NCBI GenBank assembly: GCA_916610825.1
Contig: OU744452.1
Span: forward strand, 14,302,110-14,366,109
Direction: 5' to 3'
Length of the DNA: 64,000 nt
Origin: Haliclystus octoradiatus
Taxonomy: Eukaryota > Cnidaria > Staurozoa > Stauromedusae > Haliclystidae
A program made the position numbers and the translations under genes. This document shows positions 12,401-25,405 of the stretch, piece after piece. Below the pieces are notes generated by a model, which saw only the letters and a list, made by a program, of their open reading frames with translations, did no database searches and was not told where the DNA came from. Every line of letters starts with the position of its first letter. Position 1 is the first letter of the stretch.

Positions 12401-15217
12401 TACCAATCCATTACTTCCATTCTGAAATACAACAGGTAAAGCAAACATTAGATAACACTATGAATCCTGGATATACTGAATCGCTATTAAAAATCTACTG
12501 AAAACATACTGGAATGGGATTGGGTACTGAAACCATACTGAGATTCACCAGACACTCAAATAATCTAGATTCTTCTCAGCCTACTGAAATACTAGTGAAA
12601 TGCACCTTACAATTTGCATACCAATTTCCAACCCATAGCATAATCTGTAATTTTTCAGTAGGTTTTCAGATTTCAAAATCCGCAGTGTAACGAATACCAA
12701 TTTTCAGTCAGCTGTAACCCTTTGGTATAATGTGGGCGAATTAACTATTAAATATGGAATTCTTGTCTCTACAATTGTAATTTGATCATACCATAAATAA
12801 CATTATCGTAAATAGCTTACCTGGGTTTTGAATACCAAGTTATTTTCTTAATTATGCCCTTTATAACCCAATAGAGTAATGTTTGCTTAAAAACTATATC
12901 AATCACATAGCTATGTTGTGTAATTTGTGGTTACTGTAACAGTAAAGTATAACAGGGGAGTGAGTGCTAATTTACATACTCAGAAATTAACAGAATGTGT
13001 TTGCTTGCCATTTCTGTGTTTGATAGTAACCGTAAATAATGGAAGTTGCACAAACATAAATGTTTGTGTAGGTCTATGATGGCTAACCAGTATCTTCAAT
13101 AATCTAAGAAATGATGTTTCAATATTGGTCTGTCTTGATCCTTCCGGTCAAGTCAAATTTAATCAAATAGCCATTCAGTCAAATCTAATAGCCAATTTAT
13201 GTATTTCATAAATTTGAAGAAAAGTTCATTAGTAGTTAAAAAAAAATATAGAAACAAGTAATTACCATTCAAGATGAGTGTTCTCTTACCGTTTTAGAAG
13301 TTAACATGGTTGAAATATTTGGTTTATCTGTATCTATTTCTGTAAAATGGTTCGTTTCATTAATTTCATTTCGATGCGAATAAGATGTATTTCTATTATT
13401 ATGATCTTTAGAAAAGGAATTATCCAAATTTGTAGTCAAACGATTAATTTCATAGTCTTTATCTGCCAGCAGATCAACGGTACGGTTTCTTTGTTTGCGT
13501 AATTCTTCATTCAAAATTTGAATTTTTTCTTTACATTTTTCTTCTGTTTCTCTAATAATATCTTTTTTATCATCTTCTAATCTGGTAATATCACATTGTA
13601 ATTTACTAACAAGTAGAGATAGTTCTTGTTCTTTGTTATCATAATAATCTCTAACTGCAGTTAGTTCATGTTCTAATGTATCTGATCTTTGTTTTAAGAA
13701 CACAAGTTCCTTTGGTGAATTATTTTCTAATGATTTATTTTGAGGTTCTATTTTTAACTTTTCTTTTAATTTATCATTTTCATCTTTAAGTTGACGATAC
13801 GCCAATATACATTTATAATGAATACCATCATTATTTTTATATAACTCATTTAATTCTTCTTCTAATTGTATTGCACTCACATCTAGAAAACATCCACAAA
13901 AGTCATGAAGACATTTGTTATACAGTTTAAAATGATGCATTACAGCACTTGATGCACTACGTTGGTCAATGCACAGGTGAAAAAAACTTCATGAACAGTT
14001 ATGGAACATTATTTCGTTGGTTCATGAAAAGCCATGAAGAGTTCATGAACATTTCATGAACCGGTTCATGAACTCATGATTAAAGGGTTACCACATACTT
14101 GCCATGTTTGTATTCATATTTACTAAACGAGAAAATGTTGGGAGACACGAGTGAAGCGCTAAAAAATCACAAGCTCCGAGTGAGTGATTTTTAGCTTCCC
14201 GAGTGTCTCCCAATTTTTTCGAGTTTAGTAAATATGAATATAAACATTTGCAAAGTGTGTGGTAACCCTTTTCTAAAATAAACCAAATGTCGGAATCTCA
14301 TTCAACGGCGAATTTTCAATTCATGAATTCACAATTTAAAATTCAATTTCAATTCATAAATCAAGCAAAGAGAATCCCACAACAAGGTAGATATTGTCGA
14401 ATAAAGAAAGACATATACAAGAACGTCTGTAATATAAGTGGTACAATAGTTCTTTAGAAAATTAAATGCAGTAATTGTTATTTAAATTTTAGGTTTACTC
14501 ACAATTTCACGTTCATGAACTCATGATTTCACGTTCATATACTCTTTTCGTTCAAAGCCATGATTGTAAATGCTCATTACTGGCATCAGCCGCAACATTC
14601 ACAACCGTAACTACATGATTCTGACCAGGCAGCGGGTAATTTCAATTTTGGCAGATGAAACAGAGGCATTTTGCTCAAAAATTGACGAAAAATTTGCATT
14701 TTTGGGAGCTTCAGTACTGTTTTGCAAAAATTGTCCCAAATTTGACTAAATTATTTTTTAGTACCTTCCCGCCCTCAAGGATTTACAACTGTGGCGACAC
14801 TGTAGATCAATTTTAACAGATTCCATGACAGATAGGCCTAGATTGGCAATGTGTAGCGATACGCAGCATCTATTCATAATGCAATTCCATTTGGAACATT
14901 CCATCAGCCTTAACTAGATGGTACTCATTTGATGTTGAGATAAAGTCACCGCTGAATTGACCATTGGGGAATTTGTACCACAGTCAATGGACACGCCAAT
15001 AAACAGGAACAAACTCTGGAAGCAATACAAGCCTTACCAGATGACCACTATTTTCAAATTTTAAATGGCTTAAATGTTTTCTGGTTTAGTCAAATAGAGT
15101 TTGATGATCATGTCCAATGTATATATCAGAATGTATATGTATATGTCCAATGTATATTGTGAATGTATATATCAGTTCTTTGAAAAAAAGTTTGTATAAC
15201 TTAAAGGTTCTGAATAA

Positions 15218-15250
<33 letters not shown>

Positions 15251-18200
15251 TCTAATGATTCTATAATATTTGTTACAGTCAATTTTTTTCAAAAACTGTT
15301 TGTGAATGTCGGCTCAATTTTCATGAACTGTTTGTGAACCTTGGCTCAATATTCATGAATGTTTTTCATGAACCGTTCGTTAATTTGCCTCAATTTTCAT
15401 AAATCATTTTCAAGAACTGTTTTGTGAAAGTTGGCTCAACTTTCATGAATTTTTTTCATGAACTGTTCCTGAACGCTGGTTTAATTTTCATGAATTTTTT
15501 CATGAACTGTTTGTGAACGTTGGCTCAAAAATATTAATCAATATTGTTTATTGATAGCTCTGGTAGACATAACTTACTATTTCCAACAGAAGCAAGTGAT
15601 TTTCCTGTTGAAGATAACTGTAACATTCCTTTTAATTTATAAATTTCTTCGCGTAAACTAGTAATTGTTTCATTATCATTAGGATCAACCGAGGGATATA
15701 TTGATTCTTTAAATTTGTCAGCTAAAATTTTATTATCATCTCCAAGTAATGAGAGTTGATCTTTTAACTTAATATTTTTCTTTTGATCTTCACAATGCAT
15801 GTGTTCATACTTGCCAAGCATTGACGCCATTTCAGTGATCTGATTTTCTGTGGGGAAAAATGATAGAAATAAGAAATCACATGATACGAATCTTACATTG
15901 CTCGATTTATCATAAAGCTCAAGAAATTTTTGAATGCTGCTCAAGTGACCTGATTGGTTAACTCCTGTGTTTGGATCAAGCAAACCAAAACAACCTAGCA
16001 ACAATCTTGACACAAACACTCAAAACATCAAAAATATCTAGAAAATAGGAAATAAACCTTTTAATCCAGAGAATTATTGATAAAAAACATATTTCAAAAT
16101 CTGAAATTCATTTAATTTTTCTTGTTTGTGTCATCTCATTTGATCATAGTGAATAATTTGAGAGAAAAACAAAATCCCAACGAAACCGACGAAAGCTTGC
16201 AAAACAGCAGCACAGAGTTTGTTCATAGTGGTTCGTTCAGAATTCACAGCGTTCCAAAGAATCGAAAGTGATTCAAAAAAAAAACTCTGGATCTGTGACT
16301 CGAAGAAAGGTGAAATATGACGAAGACATGAAGATTTATAAGAGAAATCAATCTAATCAGTAAAATATTTAAAGCTAAATTCGTTTAAAAGTAGTAAAAT
16401 ATTTTTATTTCACAAAAGGGTTACGGCACGGAAGCCTTGTCTTTAGGTTCTCTGAGACCAACACTTAGGATGTTGGTAGACGCTTGAAAGCTGAAAAATG
16501 CTTTCCCTAGGGAACCTACATTAACACTTTAATGCTGCATTTATTGATATAACCTACCCATTTCATCTATGCGTTTCTCTGTAGTTAACGAAAACAGACG
16601 TAAACTTTCTTCGGCGTTGATAGCACGTCGCTTCTCGGCAGTCAATTCTAATTCGTGTTGCTCTCGTTCTCTATAAAGATCTTCCATTACTTTCAGAGAA
16701 TCTGTTGTGGGTAAATGATCAGCTTCATCAACATTTTTTATTTTTTCTTGAAGTATAGCTAATTCGGTTTGTAATTCACGTATTATCATTTCATTTGCTT
16801 CTTTACTATCATTCTGGGCAAGTGTTTTCTAAAAAATAATAATATAACTGTTTTTTTAAGAAGATTTTACTGACATTAACATAAAAAGTATGCAGCTCTA
16901 TAATGATTGTATATAGTGTAACCTGCGTAAGTGCAAGTCGAAATTGCCAACGGTTTTGATTGCATTTAACTGATTTTTCACATATACAAATTTGTTTAGC
17001 AAGGACCTGACCAGAAAACAGTTTATATGAGTTCAAAGTCAGGTTACAGATACACAAGAATTTCACTTATCCGAATTGCATTATGGAATATATCAACATA
17101 CAATTCAAAGTTTTAGGTGACAACATTAAAGTCCAGAAATAAAGTTTAACCCGTTTAATTGTAAATCAAAATTGCAAACGATTTGCACTGCATTTATCCG
17201 AATTTGCACTTATCAGAAATCGTTTAACAAGGATTTGACCGCAAAATAGTTTATATGGTTCAAAGCCAGGTTGCAGTTTAAGCGGGAATTTTACAAATTA
17301 AAATTCCAGTCATGGTTAGCCTTTACAGTAATATAAATTATATGGAAGTCTGTATTAATTAGTTTGGCAATAAAACCAATGACTGCTCATATGTTCCAGT
17401 ACAAAAAGTGAAATTTATAAATGATTGGTTGATAATATAATCAAACGAAATCTAGCCAACAGAATTTGAAAAATGTATTTAATTTCATGAGGTCATCACT
17501 TCTTCCTTTGTTTTTTTCATTACAAACATTAAAGAAGCAAAAATGACCGGCAGGGGCTACGCACTTAGGATCACGTGCATGCTTCAAGTTATAACACAAT
17601 GTTCATTGTTGACATGACTTTTATTACAAATTAGGCCTGCGTATAACAATTGTTTCAAAGCGAGACGGTTGAATTACGCTGAGCATAAATTCAACTTGTG
17701 CTCGCAGCGGTCGCCGGTCAATTTTGCCCCTTTAAATCATTTTTTTTGCAGTTATGAGACTATGTTTCTTTCATTTCTGGATAAACTTCTATCTTGTGCA
17801 TTTTCTATCAAGTTTAAAAGTGCAATTTTGAATTTTTTGAAAACCCACTCCCTGTGCAAATTAATCCTGAATGAAACTTGATAAAACTAGAAATGATGTC
17901 TCCAATTTCTTTGATATATTCTAATCAGGGTCCGACAAAAGGATCAGCCTTCTGGAATCCTAGAGGCATTTCAACATTTTCTTCTTCAACGTTTTGTTGA
18001 ACTTTGACCAATAAATCATTATAAATATCAATTTTCTTCTGAATTTATCCAACCTCACAGATTCTAGGATTCCAGGATTTCTACTTTTGTTGAACTCTGA
18101 TTTTAATTCAAATACTTTTGAAATCTTTCCAATGTTAAAATTTCATAAAAATGGAAATAACATCGTTTGAAAACAAAAATATATGAGCTTGTTACGAATC

Positions 18201-21200
18201 CAAATCAAATCAAATCAATAAGGATTTTATAATGTATCTAATAGGAATTCTGGTAGGGGGTTTCTTATGGGGAGGATTGAGGGGGGATTGGATGTAAAAT
18301 AGCTAATAAAGATTATTGATCAAAGTTTGGAGCCGATCTTAATATAAATGTAGGAGATATCGAAGTTTTAATATGTTTAATCTGTCGACGTTTATTTTTG
18401 TGACGTTCATTATTCATTGTTTATTAAAAGTAATTCAATAGAAAATTGAATAATGCTGTCACAAAAATAAAAATGTGGCAGAATAAATATATTAAAACAT
18501 TAATATCTCTACCATTTCTAATCAGATCAGCTTCAAACTTTGACCGTGATTTGTGGCGTTCTTTGTGTAGCAGATATGTAAGGAGTAAGACTAAGAGGGA
18601 CGGCACATTCCTATAATATGACTGTCTATACTACTTACTAAACTTTGACCAATCAACTTTTTTAGTTATTTTACATAACAATCAATCATTTATTTTAAGG
18701 AGCATTTTTCATAAGAAGACTCCATTGGATAGTTGCGCCATAGTCAACAGCTAAGTAGAGTTAAATCATCAATTGATTGCCATGAGTACTTTTTTACTCA
18801 AAGCATAATTCCAATATGGAATAGTTTAAATGATGAAGTTGTTTCAGCTTCGTCTGTCTACTCGTTTAAATTTTTTCTTAAAAATGTAGACTTGGAAAAA
18901 TTATACATATCCAGGCTGTCACAAAGTGCGGGATCCTGGGAACCTGATTCTCGGAAGGCCATCACAAAATCAGAAGGTTTTCTATCTTATCATGATTACT
19001 TTCTTATTCAAAATTTAATATATTTGGATTTCATATTTTTTATGCTTTGAAATTCATGCACCTTGCTTCAAAGTAAGTCAAATTTCTGAAATTTCAAGAT
19101 CAATTCTACAAAACTACGAAGCGTTATAAATTCAATCCCAGAAGGTTTACAAACGAACAACAAATTTTCCGGAAGATCAAAACGTTTGTGACACCCTGTA
19201 CATATCCCTAACTGAGGCTCAATGTTAGTGTAGTTTGCTACCTGTATTTTCCTGTTAAATTTACTTGACAAATATAAAACATACATACAACATACATGAG
19301 CGCTTGTCAAAACATGAGTGTGTTTAGTTCTAATTGACATTGATAAATTGTAAGCTTGATCCGACTTACTTCTTTTAATTGAACATCTGCATTATCTCTG
19401 TCTCTTCTTTCTTTTGATAATAGAACCTGAAATTCTTGTAACATAACAGCATGATCCTCTTGTTCCTTTTCTCTCTCAGCTTGTTGTTGACAGATCTTAG
19501 CTTTAGCCACTGATAATTTATTTTCAATCTCTTCATTTGCTGTTTTTAAATCATCAACTGTTTTACAATACTGATCAATATTTGCTCTATGAAGTTCCTG
19601 AAACAAATTCATTAATAAATTAATATAAAAATATTTATTGAAACATATATATCATTAATTACTATTGTGTAAAAACTTTAGAAAGTGACAAAAGTTATGG
19701 AGAAAAAAACCATTTACAGTTGAAGCTATTATAACGGTCACCTCTATATAGTGGCTCCCTGTTTATAGTGGTCACTCTTGCACAGGGTTCAATAAAATGG
19801 GAAATTCTGGGACTCTCAGTCCCGGAAGGCTAGCCCAAATTCAGAAGGAACAGTAGGAAATAGTTGTATTCAAGTTTATATAATCAGAAGAAACTAATTT
19901 ACTTTCTTTTCTATGGAAGATATGGAACAAGATACAGTTTTGTCATGAATTTCTATGAGAATGACACCTAAATAAAAAGTTGTGAAAACGTTTACTTGAT
20001 GTAATCACTCGGAAAACTTTGGAAGCAATTATTTGAATCCTGGAAACAAAAACATTTTATCGGACCCTGCTCTTGCAATATCTAACTGATTACTATCTGC
20101 AATGAAAATCATAAACTAAACTAATGGTTCATAAATAGTTTATGTTTTCTGACAGTGCTCATGATCTCATGAAACTGCAGCAGCTTATCTATGTGACCAA
20201 CTGAAAAAATTGATTGGTAAAAGTTTGGAGCCGATCGATAAGATATAACTGAGATATCGATGTTTTAATGCCTCTATTCTGCCTCAAGTTTATTTTCGTG
20301 ACTGTTGTCAATATTCAAATTGGTCTCAGACTAATTAAAAGCAAAATCGAAAATTGAAAATTTAACCCTGTTGGGCGAATTCCAACACTCTAACCATTAC
20401 ACTGAAGTTCATGTTGTTAAATCAAACTTACTATCGTTTTCTTCTTGTCAGCCTGATAAGCCGCTTCCATTTTGGATTTTTCTGAAGAAACGGTTGCTAA
20501 CGCTTTGGACAACGTTTCAAGTTTATTTTCAAGTAATGATGTATCGTCAGATGAAGTATTATTAGATACCATGCCTTCGTCATTTTCAGTATCATCTGAT
20601 TCCTGGTGTGAACCTAATGCACCTGTAATAATTTTAGTAAAAATAGATAAATCAAAATATTGACCGTAAAACGTTTGTGCAATGAACAACAAAGAACATG
20701 AGAATAAATTCATGCTAATTTGATTTATTTAATTCCCAGCGAGATTTCCCATTGTTTAGCTGCTGTAAAAGTTTTTGTTTGTTTTTTATATTAGCCAATC
20801 AGTGACGTGAATCAGCGAGAAGTATCAGAAAAATTATACGTCCAATCACAATTCACTTCTTGTCTAGCAAAAAATTCGAAAAATTACACAAGAAAATAAA
20901 ATGTGTCATTGAAATGGTTTAATTATTGTAATGATTAATCACCTGGGATTTGATTTGAAAGAAATTGACAATTCAGATGATGATTACCTTTGCAGTGACC
21001 CTATTGTCTCGAGTGTAGATATCAACGTTTTGTTGCAGATTACTTGAAGATAATTAATTATAATTGAAGCTTACTTCCAGTTGTTCTCTTTCAAGGTGTG
21101 TTAAAAATCATTTTTTTATTCAAAATTCTATATACTAAATATTGATATCGCGTTGGTTTCATGATACAAAATAACGAGTGAATAAAATCCATACAGACAT

Positions 21201-24200
21201 TGCACACAGAAAGTCATCTATACTTTGTCAATAAATTTTAATATCGACTGCTATATAATGGAGGAGGGTGTTGGCATTCACTAACAGATAGCCGTAAAAT
21301 ACAAATCATGAACATTAAAGACTCTGTGAATGAACACTCTTCTCCATTATAGCCGACAATGTGGAAATGTTCTTGACAAAATAAGTCAGATCATCATAAA
21401 TACAAAGATTGGAATTTGTATCTTGTTTGATTGAAATTCAAGCTTTACACAGTATATAATAATTAACAATACTAATATTTACATCGTAATTAAACTAATC
21501 ACATGTATTTGTAAATTACCCCTGTGAAAAAAAGTTCATGAGTTCATGAACGCGAAATTACCTAAAATATGAACAGTTCATAAACTTTTAAGCAATTTCA
21601 CGGTCATGAACAAGTTCATGAGCCGGTTCATGAACCTACAGAAAATGTTCATGAACTGTTCATGAACTCATCTACTTTTTACACAGGCGTTAAGGTACAC
21701 AGGAGTGTATTGCACACTATTGTAAAACTAACACATGTATCATTAACAAAACAGAATTACACAAGTTATCTACTTTGGCGAAAATTTGTTTGATAAAGTC
21801 ATGTTGATATTATTTCAGTTTCAAAAATACTTCTGAAGATGAAGTCTATTTTGAAAGTAATTTACTGCGGAAAGTATCTGACAGAAGGTTTAGGCTTATA
21901 GAATCCTAAAAAATTTCCAACTGTTTTGTTCTGGCCTACATATCTGAAAATATCTTTGCTGTAGTCTTCCGGGATCTAGGACAAATGTTCGACAGAAAGA
22001 TCAGCCTTCTGGAATCCTAAAGGCATTTCAACATTTTCTTCTGAATTTTTTGTTGAAGTTTGACAAAGAAATCATAAAAATATCAATTTTCTTCAGAATT
22101 TGCTCTAGCATCCCGAGGTTTAGGATTCCAGGATTCCTACTTTTGTTGGACTCTGTCTAGGACCCTACAATTCCCACTTTTGTCAAACCCTGTTTGAAAC
22201 TTCCCACATCTTTCAAGTCTCTATTAGAGTTGCCCCTTGCCCTCCTGGTAGCAGTCATCAGTCCATTGTTAAAGGTTGTTAGGTAGATTGTTTCTCACAA
22301 TAATATTCACATGAGGTGACATGATGATGGTGGTCTTTCTATGGGCGTCCGCTTTCTATGCCATCAGACTTCTTCCAATCTTCAAATTTCTTTCTTACAT
22401 CTGATCAAAGCAATACATTTGTTATTGAGTAATACCATTTCTGCTATCCCTGCCTAATTCAGTACACTTTGCATTAGCATTTTCTTCATTATTCTGAATT
22501 TGCTCATTTCCTGGGACTGTGATTCATTCTAGGTGTAAGCCTACAACCATCTTTTAACTAGAATCTAAATCCTTCAGCTGAGACAATGATAATGCTGAGA
22601 TATTTGGATTTTGGTATTATGAATATAACGAATACTGTTACCATTAGCATAGTTATTTATTCTTACCCAAAGGGTCTGATGGTTTTGAATCATTTGGTGA
22701 ATCTTTTTTACGTTTTGGAGATGCTGATGTTGATAGTGCTTTGACTGTTGCTTCAAGAGCATCCTTTTCTTTCGCCAAACCCTTGTATGCTTTTACAACA
22801 TCTAAGAATATTAATCAAAATAATAGCTATGATTTTTGATCCATATACGCTATAGCACTGATGTGGAAAAAGTTTGAGTGAAAATCTGAATTGAACAAGA
22901 AAAACAATATATTTAGTTGGTCTGTTATCATAAGTGACGAAGTTGAAGTAAATCAGTTGCCAGGAAAGTGGAATAATTTGTAGCTTAGATATAGGCCTAA
23001 TCATACGGTTTCTAGCCTGCGTGCAGATTAAAACCTATCTTAACGAAAGTGTAAACACTCGTTAAGATAGGTTTTAGTCTGCACGCAGGCTAACGGTTTC
23101 GAGTTCAATTCCGGATTAACTTGTACAATTGAGTTTTTCAAAAAGTTTCAAAATGGCAAAACTTAATCATGTTTTCTGAAATATTTTGCAAAAGTTAACA
23201 AAGTAAATACTGAATATTTTTGTGTCGAAAAAGTGTTGACATTTTTTCATATGCGAACAATAGACAGGTCAAATGGCGTGATGAATAAATTCCATGTAAA
23301 CAATGAAATATTTTATTTCGAAAAACTTGGCGCTGCTAATATAATTTCAAAAGCAAAACATTTCCAATCATTTGGGAGTTCACAATGACAGGTCTAACAA
23401 TATCGCACTGAAACCATTTATAGTCCTACAAACTTCATAATAACAAAACAAATCTTTGATAAATAAATCTGGAATAAACTATTTTGTAAAGTAATCGGGA
23501 AGTAGCCTAAATTACTTTATCGCAAACGGTAATTTTTGAATCATTTTTCACCTATATTTTTTTTCAACAAGATCTGTAAAATCAATTTTTCTCTGCGAAA
23601 TTGATAAAAACATGGAAGAAATATTATGTTTTGAGCACCAGAGAAGGAGTTATTTGTCTTTTTAGGCTCAAACATCACAGTCTAAGGAAAATTAAATAGA
23701 GTGATTTATACGAACGGGAATTGGGGTGATTTTGACATGGATGAAACGTGAATTTCAAAAAAAATCCCCCATGATCCGAGAATCGCACCCCACAGGAACT
23801 CAAGAGTTAAAAAGTACTTAGCTAGTATGCTAGTTTAGCTAGTTTAGCTTTCAAACCCTTCTTATTGATTTGATTGAGGGTAATTATACAGGCTAACGGA
23901 GCTTGCCTAGGGGCAGTCTGCAAAGTATGGCATTTTTCACTGAGATCTCAGGGGCTGTTTGTTGATATTTGACCATAGTTAATCAGAATCATGTTAACAT
24001 CTCAGGGCAGCATAGCCATACAGCTTGATAGCCTATCAATATAATCATGATATAATGTACTTCAAATAATGTCAAATGGATAATTTTAAATAAAATTTAA
24101 CCCCATCAATTGTGAATGGAAATGTTTAAGGGCCATTTATACTGCAGCAAAACAGGCACGGTACTCGTCAATTAACACCCGAGGTGTTAACAAGAATGCG

Positions 24201-25405
24201 GCCCGTGCTGTTCTTTTGCAGGGTTCACACAGCTTATTAAAAACTGTTTTCAAGATCGCCTGTGCCTATTTTTAAGCGGGCCGAGATTGAAAACTTACAA
24301 ACTGAATTATAGGTTTCTCATTATTTAATGATTTTATCGGTGAAATTCGATAAATTGAGATTCAATCAAGGTAAATAACTTGTCAGGATTCTGTTGAACT
24401 AAAAATCACTATGTTTTTCATCAATTATAATATTTATATTTTTGTAACATTCTTATCTCAATTATTAATCTCAAATGGCCCTTTAATAACAGTAGCCTAC
24501 ATGTGTATATCATAGTGGAATTCATTTATAATGCTACGCTGCGTATATTGTCGTTAATTTGGCATCAGATGGGATTTTCTATAGTTTTCAACAAATTATT
24601 GGCATATTTTGAATGATGACTTGGTGTGGCATGAAATTGGCGTAAATATATGCGTTCCAAATACATAAAGATTCCATTAAGGGTGTATGTAGGCCTGTGC
24701 AGTTGCAAATTTGGAGTTTGGATTGTCTATTTCAATGTAGTGTAAATAATCTAATCATTGGAATGTAGTGTAAATAATCAAACTATAAAAAAGAGAAACA
24801 GTGGATTTCTTGAGAGGAAGCATTTCTTCCCCATTATTAGTAGAGTAGCAAGTTGAAGAGAGACGTGCTAGCTGGGAGCTGTGTGCTGTGAAAAATAATT
24901 TGGTTCGCTCTTGGTGAGCTGAATAACTCTTGTGTAATTTTTGACTTAATTAATCTACTATCTTATTACATATCGTAGGCCTAAAAACCGACATACAGAA
25001 GAGTTGAGGAATGAGTTAACATTAAGGATGTTTGGACTGGGAAATCATTAATTTAGTTGTTAGGACCAGGCTGTATATAACTTCATTCAACATAATTTCA
25101 ATTTCCATAGAAGAACGATAGATTCATAGGTCTTATAATTGCCCTTTTCTTGGTTTGAATTTGAACTTGATGGCTTGATGCTAGAAACTCAATAAATTAA
25201 CTTACCAAACAAAACATTATAGTTTTACTAGTTAGTCTCTCTCAGTTTTACTTTACACGTATAATCACAAATAAAATACAACCAAAAATAGGTTTGATTA
25301 TGAATATATGAACTACTAACCTGTGAATCTTGTTTCATAGCGATTAACTCTTTCTTCATGATGTACGATTAGTTCAATCAATTCACGTTTAGATTTCTTC
25401 TCCAT
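9405..25405 (-). CDS. GCC1: GRIP and coiled-coil golgin, GCC1/GCC88 homologue
   Basis: Coding exons in order: 25321-25405 (ATG 25403-25405), 22667-22801, 20432-20622, 19370-19597, 16558-16828, 15578-15847, 13290-13882, 12303-12421, 11513-11578 and 9405-9534. Every junction is GT-AG and the phases chain without error over 2,088 nt; the final short exon is uncertain. GCC1-specific stretches include VVKAYKGLAKEKDALEA, KSKMEAAYQADKKK, EQEDHAVMLQEFQVLLSKER and EELRKQRNRTVDLLADKD. Nearly all the rest is predicted coiled coil. The C-terminal GRIP domain is in the 9405-9534 exon (ANLEYLKNVFLRYLL through ILQFSPAE) and keeps the Tyr that GRIP domains use to bind Arl1-GTP. By family knowledge it is a trans-Golgi tether for endosome-derived carriers. 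Introns hold many repeats. It converges on the bromodomain gene. Confidence 0.93.
9862..10672. repeat. Minisatellite, ~76 bp unit, about 10 copies
   Basis: The unit runs TTCATGAACTGTTCGAACAT, then GGATTGTTCATGAAAATCAT, then AAGTGTTTGAGAATTC, TTGAACTATTTAAAAG. Successive starts are near 9866, 9941, 10017, 10091, 10168, 10243 and 10320. It is internally rich in TTCATGAA palindromes and lies in a golgin intron between the last two confident exons. It appears to be a tandem expansion of the dispersed TTCATGAA element. Confidence 0.9.
10673..11512. other. Golgin intron remainder
   Basis: AT-rich intron between the minisatellite and the 11513 exon. No coding or RNA signal seen. Confidence 0.5.
12470..12725. 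repeat. CTACTGAAAACATACTGGAA repeat
   Basis: A roughly 240-bp element whose left end (ACTGAAAACATACTGGAATG) and right end (CAGTAGGTTTTCAGATTTCA) are partly complementary. A second copy is at 52815-53035. Probably a MITE; it lies in a golgin intron. Confidence 0.55.
13985..14080. repeat. TTCATGAA-rich element fragment
   Basis: Words such as GTTCATGAACATTTCATGAA and CCGGTTCATGAACTCATG directly abut the foldback at 14082. Confidence 0.5.
14082..14273. mobile_element. Foldback MITE, ~190 bp
   Basis: It starts AAAGGGTTACCACA and ends TGTGGTAACCCTTTT. The two ~90-bp arms (sharing TTTACTAAAC and GGGAGACAC) pair around GCTCCGAGTGAGTG. No coding capacity. Confidence 0.7.
14790..14995 (-). repeat. 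tRNA-derived SINE (family 1), partial
   Basis: Shares GGCGACACTG, GATCAATTT and ATGGTACTCATTTGATGTT in order with the fuller copies at 43331-43696 and 62096-62478. The tRNA head is cut off. Confidence 0.65.
15165..15250 (+). mobile_element. LINE-type 3' tail with (ATG)n
   Basis: ATCAGTTCTTTG, GTATAACTTAAAGGTTCTGA, then ATAAATGATGATG repeats. The same end recurs at 48555-48632, and a shorter one in reverse at 30738-30775. A shared 3' terminus ending in a variable microsatellite is typical of a non-LTR element tail. No open frame remains upstream. Confidence 0.55.
15290..15530. repeat. TTCATGAA-rich diverged tandem element
   Basis: About five diverged units of ~50 bp carrying GAACTGTTTGTGAA, TTGGCTCAATTTTCATGAA. 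It ends just before golgin exon 15578-15847. Confidence 0.6.
16915..17300. repeat. Two tandem copies of an AACCTG...AGGTTGCAG element
   Basis: Copies at 16918-17085 and about 17148-17300 each run from GTAACCTGCGTAAGTGC-like text through ATTTGCACTTATC and AAGGACTTGACC to CAAAGTCAGGTTACAG. Further copies are at 9240-9375 and 50875-51025. The ends are partly complementary (AACCTG/CAGGTT), suggesting a MITE. Confidence 0.55.
17533..17731. mobile_element. piggyBac-like MITE with TTAA target site
   Basis: Flanked by TTAA on both sides (17529-17532 and 17732-17735). The ends are AGAAGCAAAAATGACCGGC and CCGGTCAATTTTGCCCCT, inverted repeats of each other. TTAA duplication is the hallmark of piggyBac transposition. 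Relatives are at 31102-31618, 33639-34419 and 55571-55767. Confidence 0.7.
17928..18110. mobile_element. MITE of the GGGTCCGACAAAAGG family
   Basis: Left end AGGGTCCGACAAAAGGATCA, right end GGATTTCTACTTTTGTTGAA, with CTTCTGGAATCCTAGAGGCA inside. Copies at 21880-22195 and 57258-57382; fragments at 1300-1340, 6155-6205 and 19794-20070. Ends like CAGGGTCCGAC would fit a hAT-type element; that is inference. Confidence 0.6.
18318..18545. mobile_element. Foldback element with GATCAAAGTTTGGAGCCGAT ends
   Basis: The left arm contains GATCAAAGTTTGGAGCCGAT, ATATCGAAGTTTTAATA and TTTATTTTTGTGAC. The right arm has the reverse complement order ending GATCAGCTTCAAACTTTGAC. Single arms recur at 20215-20345 and 49030-49140. 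Confidence 0.65.
18733..18912 (+). mobile_element. LINE C-terminal fragment
   Basis: Reads HEYFFTQSIIPIWNSLNDEV followed by VSASSVYSFKFFLKN, the final motif of many CR1/L2-like reverse transcriptases (FF..R.IPIWN.LP..VV.A.S...FK..L). The rest of the element is gone. It lies in a golgin intron. Confidence 0.65.
21252..21360. mobile_element. Small foldback MITE
   Basis: TATAATGGAGGAGGGTGTTG at the left pairs with ACACTCTTCTCCATTATAG at the right; the inner CATTCAC/GTGAATG also pairs. About 105 bp in a golgin intron. Confidence 0.6.
21520..21690. repeat. TTCATGAA-rich foldback element
   Basis: Left edge CCCCTGTGAAAAAAAGTTCA, right edge CTACTTTTTACACAGGCG, body of GTTCATGAACAAGTTCATGA words. 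Same family as 47233-47300. Confidence 0.6.
21880..22195. mobile_element. MITE of the GGGTCCGACAAAAGG family, two nested or tandem copies
   Basis: Two imperfect copies: AGGTTTAGGCTTATAGAATC (21885) and TCAGCCTTCTGGAATCCTAA (22000), closing with ACTTTTGTTGGACTCTG and ACTTTTGTCAAACCCTG. Confidence 0.55.
23013..23092. mobile_element. 80-bp near-perfect hairpin MITE with 8-bp target duplication
   Basis: TAGCCTGCGTGCAGA at the left and TCTGCACGCAGGCTA at the right frame a hairpin (AACCTATCTTAACGA / TCGTTAAGATAGGTT). ACGGTTTC occurs immediately before (23005-23012) and after (23093-23100). The 8-bp duplication suggests a hAT-type origin. The termini match the 55092-55480 element. Confidence 0.8.
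23101..25320. other. Golgin intron 1
   Basis: AT-rich first intron between exons 22667-22801 and 25321-25405. The 24130-24240 part is GC-richer (ACTGCAGCAAA ... TTTGCAGGG ends) and may be another repeat. No gene seen. Confidence 0.4.

Noticed and set aside
21830-21870. CTGAAGATG ... GAAAG resembling a hammerhead core
   Set aside because: The intervening bases cannot form stem II and no stem I or stem III pairing is visible.
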